Source of the DNA: Pseudomonadota bacterium
Lineage (GTDB): Bacteria > Pseudomonadota > Gammaproteobacteria > Steroidobacterales > Steroidobacteraceae
DNA length: 5,737 nt
NCBI GenBank assembly: GCA_028067895.1
Contig: JAPTUI010000005.1
Location: 1 to 5,737, forward strand
Direction of reading: 5' to 3'
Below, piece after piece: positions 5,546 to 5,737 of the stretch. The first letter of the stretch is position 1. Each line of letters begins with the position of its first letter. The notes below the pieces were generated by a model. It was given only the letters and a program-made list of their open reading frames with translations. It ran no database searches and was not told where the DNA came from. Made by a program: the position numbers and the translations under genes.

Positions 5546-5573
5546 AGTATACAGCCGTGGTAGCACGTAGCAA
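5546..5573 (-). promoter_or_regulatory. Likely sigma-70-type promoter of the integrase
   Basis: On the minus strand TTGCTA (5573-5568) and TATACT (5551-5546) are separated by 16 bases and match the -35 and -10 consensus at four and five of six positions. Transcription would start near 5539, giving a leader of about 33 bases to the integrase ATG at 5506. It is the best promoter match in the non-coding segment. Confidence 0.5.
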
Positions 5574-5582
5574 TAGGTAGCA
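5560..5582 (+). repeat. Three direct repeats of GTAGCA, candidate arm-type sites
   Basis: GTAGCA occurs at 5560-5565, 5567-5572 and 5577-5582, in one orientation with start-to-start steps of seven and ten bases. The -35 box of the integrase promoter overlaps the middle copy. The cluster lies about 100 bp from the att core, a usual distance for integrase arm sites or excisionase sites, so binding here could join recombination and integrase repression. Confidence 0.5.
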
Positions 5583-5591
5583 GAGTGTATT

Positions 5592-5629
5592 GAGCACAGA
5601 AAGCCGAGAAAACCAGCGTTTTCGTGCTC
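5592..5629. repeat. Nested inverted repeats between the integrase promoter and the att site
   Basis: GAAAAC at 5608-5613 pairs with GTTTTC at 5618-5623 around CAGC. GAGCAC at 5592-5597 pairs with GTGCTC at 5624-5629, so the outer stem adjoins the inner one on the right side and leaves a ten-base bulge on the left. No T tract follows. It may be part of the protein-binding attachment region. The rest of 5507-5683 holds no gene that I can see. Confidence 0.4.
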
Positions 5630-5683
5630 GTGAGCGACAAGTCGTTGAATCTTTTGGAAAGCGGGAAGGGTGCGCAATTCGCC

Positions 5684-5728
5684 TTCGCAATGCGAAGGTC
5701 CGGGGTTCGATCCCCCGCCGCTCCACCA
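5684..5728 (+). other. Attachment-site copy of the tRNA-Ala(CGC) 3' half (element boundary)
   Basis: From the anticodon loop onward the sequence matches tRNA-Ala: loop TTCGCAA with anticodon CGC, strand TGCGA, variable loop AGGTC, T-arm CGGGG-TTCGATC-CCCCG, acceptor strand CCGCTCC, then A and CCA. T at 5722 is position 70, matching the alanine G3:U70 identity pair. Upstream there is no D-arm and no GGGGCGG acceptor strand, and base 31 (C, 5683) cannot pair with U39, so identity with the host gene probably begins at about 5684. CCTTCGC and GCGAAGG (5682-5698) form a perfect inverted repeat around AAT, consistent with paired core sites of the integrase at the anticodon loop. A tmRNA 3' end is less likely because its usual GGAC before the T-arm is missing. 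Confidence 0.8.
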
Positions 5729-5737
5729 CCAACCCTT

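Larger units (their letters stand above)
1..5728. mobile_element. Right-hand part of a tRNA-integrated, self-replicating element (phage-satellite-like), left end not in window
   Basis: The right boundary is set by a 45-bp copy of a tRNA 3' half ending in CCA, which lacks a matching 5' half and lies next to a tyrosine recombinase gene. Between it and the left edge are an integrase, a helix-turn-helix protein, an AlpA/Xis-type factor, a primase-polymerase, a helicase-like ATPase and an iteron array, all in one orientation. Known P4-like satellites and PICIs combine integrase, small HTH regulators, a primase/helicase replication module and an iteron origin, which is why I favour a satellite-like element. 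A defective prophage, an integrative plasmid or an ICE remnant are alternatives. No structural, packaging or transfer gene is visible here to decide between them. Confidence 0.75.

Noticed and set aside
5193..5732. A 179-codon minus-strand frame beginning MVVERRGIEPRTFALR
   Set aside because: The first residues are the familiar spurious translation of a reverse-complemented tRNA 3' end, and the rest lies out of frame over the integrase and its promoter.

Overview
The window is GC-rich and holds one end of an integrated mobile element. All seven confident genes lie on the minus strand and read from right to left, away from a copy of the 3' half of a tRNA gene at 5684-5728. That copy fits tRNA-Ala(CGC): the anticodon-loop sequence TTCGCAA, an AGGTC variable loop, a perfect T-arm, a U at the position of the alanine G3:U70 pair, and an encoded CCA. 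No 5' half precedes it, so I read it as the attachment-site copy left by integration into a tRNA gene. Its orientation puts host DNA to the right of 5728 and the rest of the element, with the intact tRNA, to the left of base 1. Composition and protein style suggest a Gram-negative, probably proteobacterial, host, but nothing here fixes the genus.

Layout from right to left. The tRNA-derived att site (5684-5728) comes first. A 178-bp non-coding stretch follows, with a likely integrase promoter, a palindrome at its predicted transcription start, and short direct repeats that could be integrase or excisionase arm sites. Next are a full tyrosine recombinase (4307-5506) and a coupled gene for a basic helix-turn-helix protein (3831-4310). 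A 150-bp intergenic region with bipartite direct repeats and a dyad precedes a small AlpA/Xis-type gene (3444-3680). After a 68-bp gap with a hairpin come four genes that overlap end to start by four bases each: a small protein with two CxxC pairs (3034-3375), a 154-residue protein of unknown function (2573-3037), a primase-polymerase (1821-2576) and a helicase-like AAA+/SF3-type ATPase (163-1824).

Immediately after the last gene, at 53-150, lies the most striking non-coding structure. Three tandem 9-bp units TCACCCTGA face three near-copies of the inverted unit TCAGGGTGA across a 47-bp spacer that contains an 8-bp-stem hairpin. This looks like an iteron-type replication origin placed next to its own primase and helicase genes.

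Together, the integrase, AlpA-like factor, primase-polymerase, helicase and adjacent iterons form the excise-and-replicate module of a phage satellite (P4-like or PICI-like in logic) or a related integrative replicon. No capsid, terminase or conjugation gene is visible. A possible truncated ORF at the left edge (1-56) may begin the next gene. The main uncertainties are the functions of the two unknown proteins, whether the iteron array is a working origin, and the type of element.
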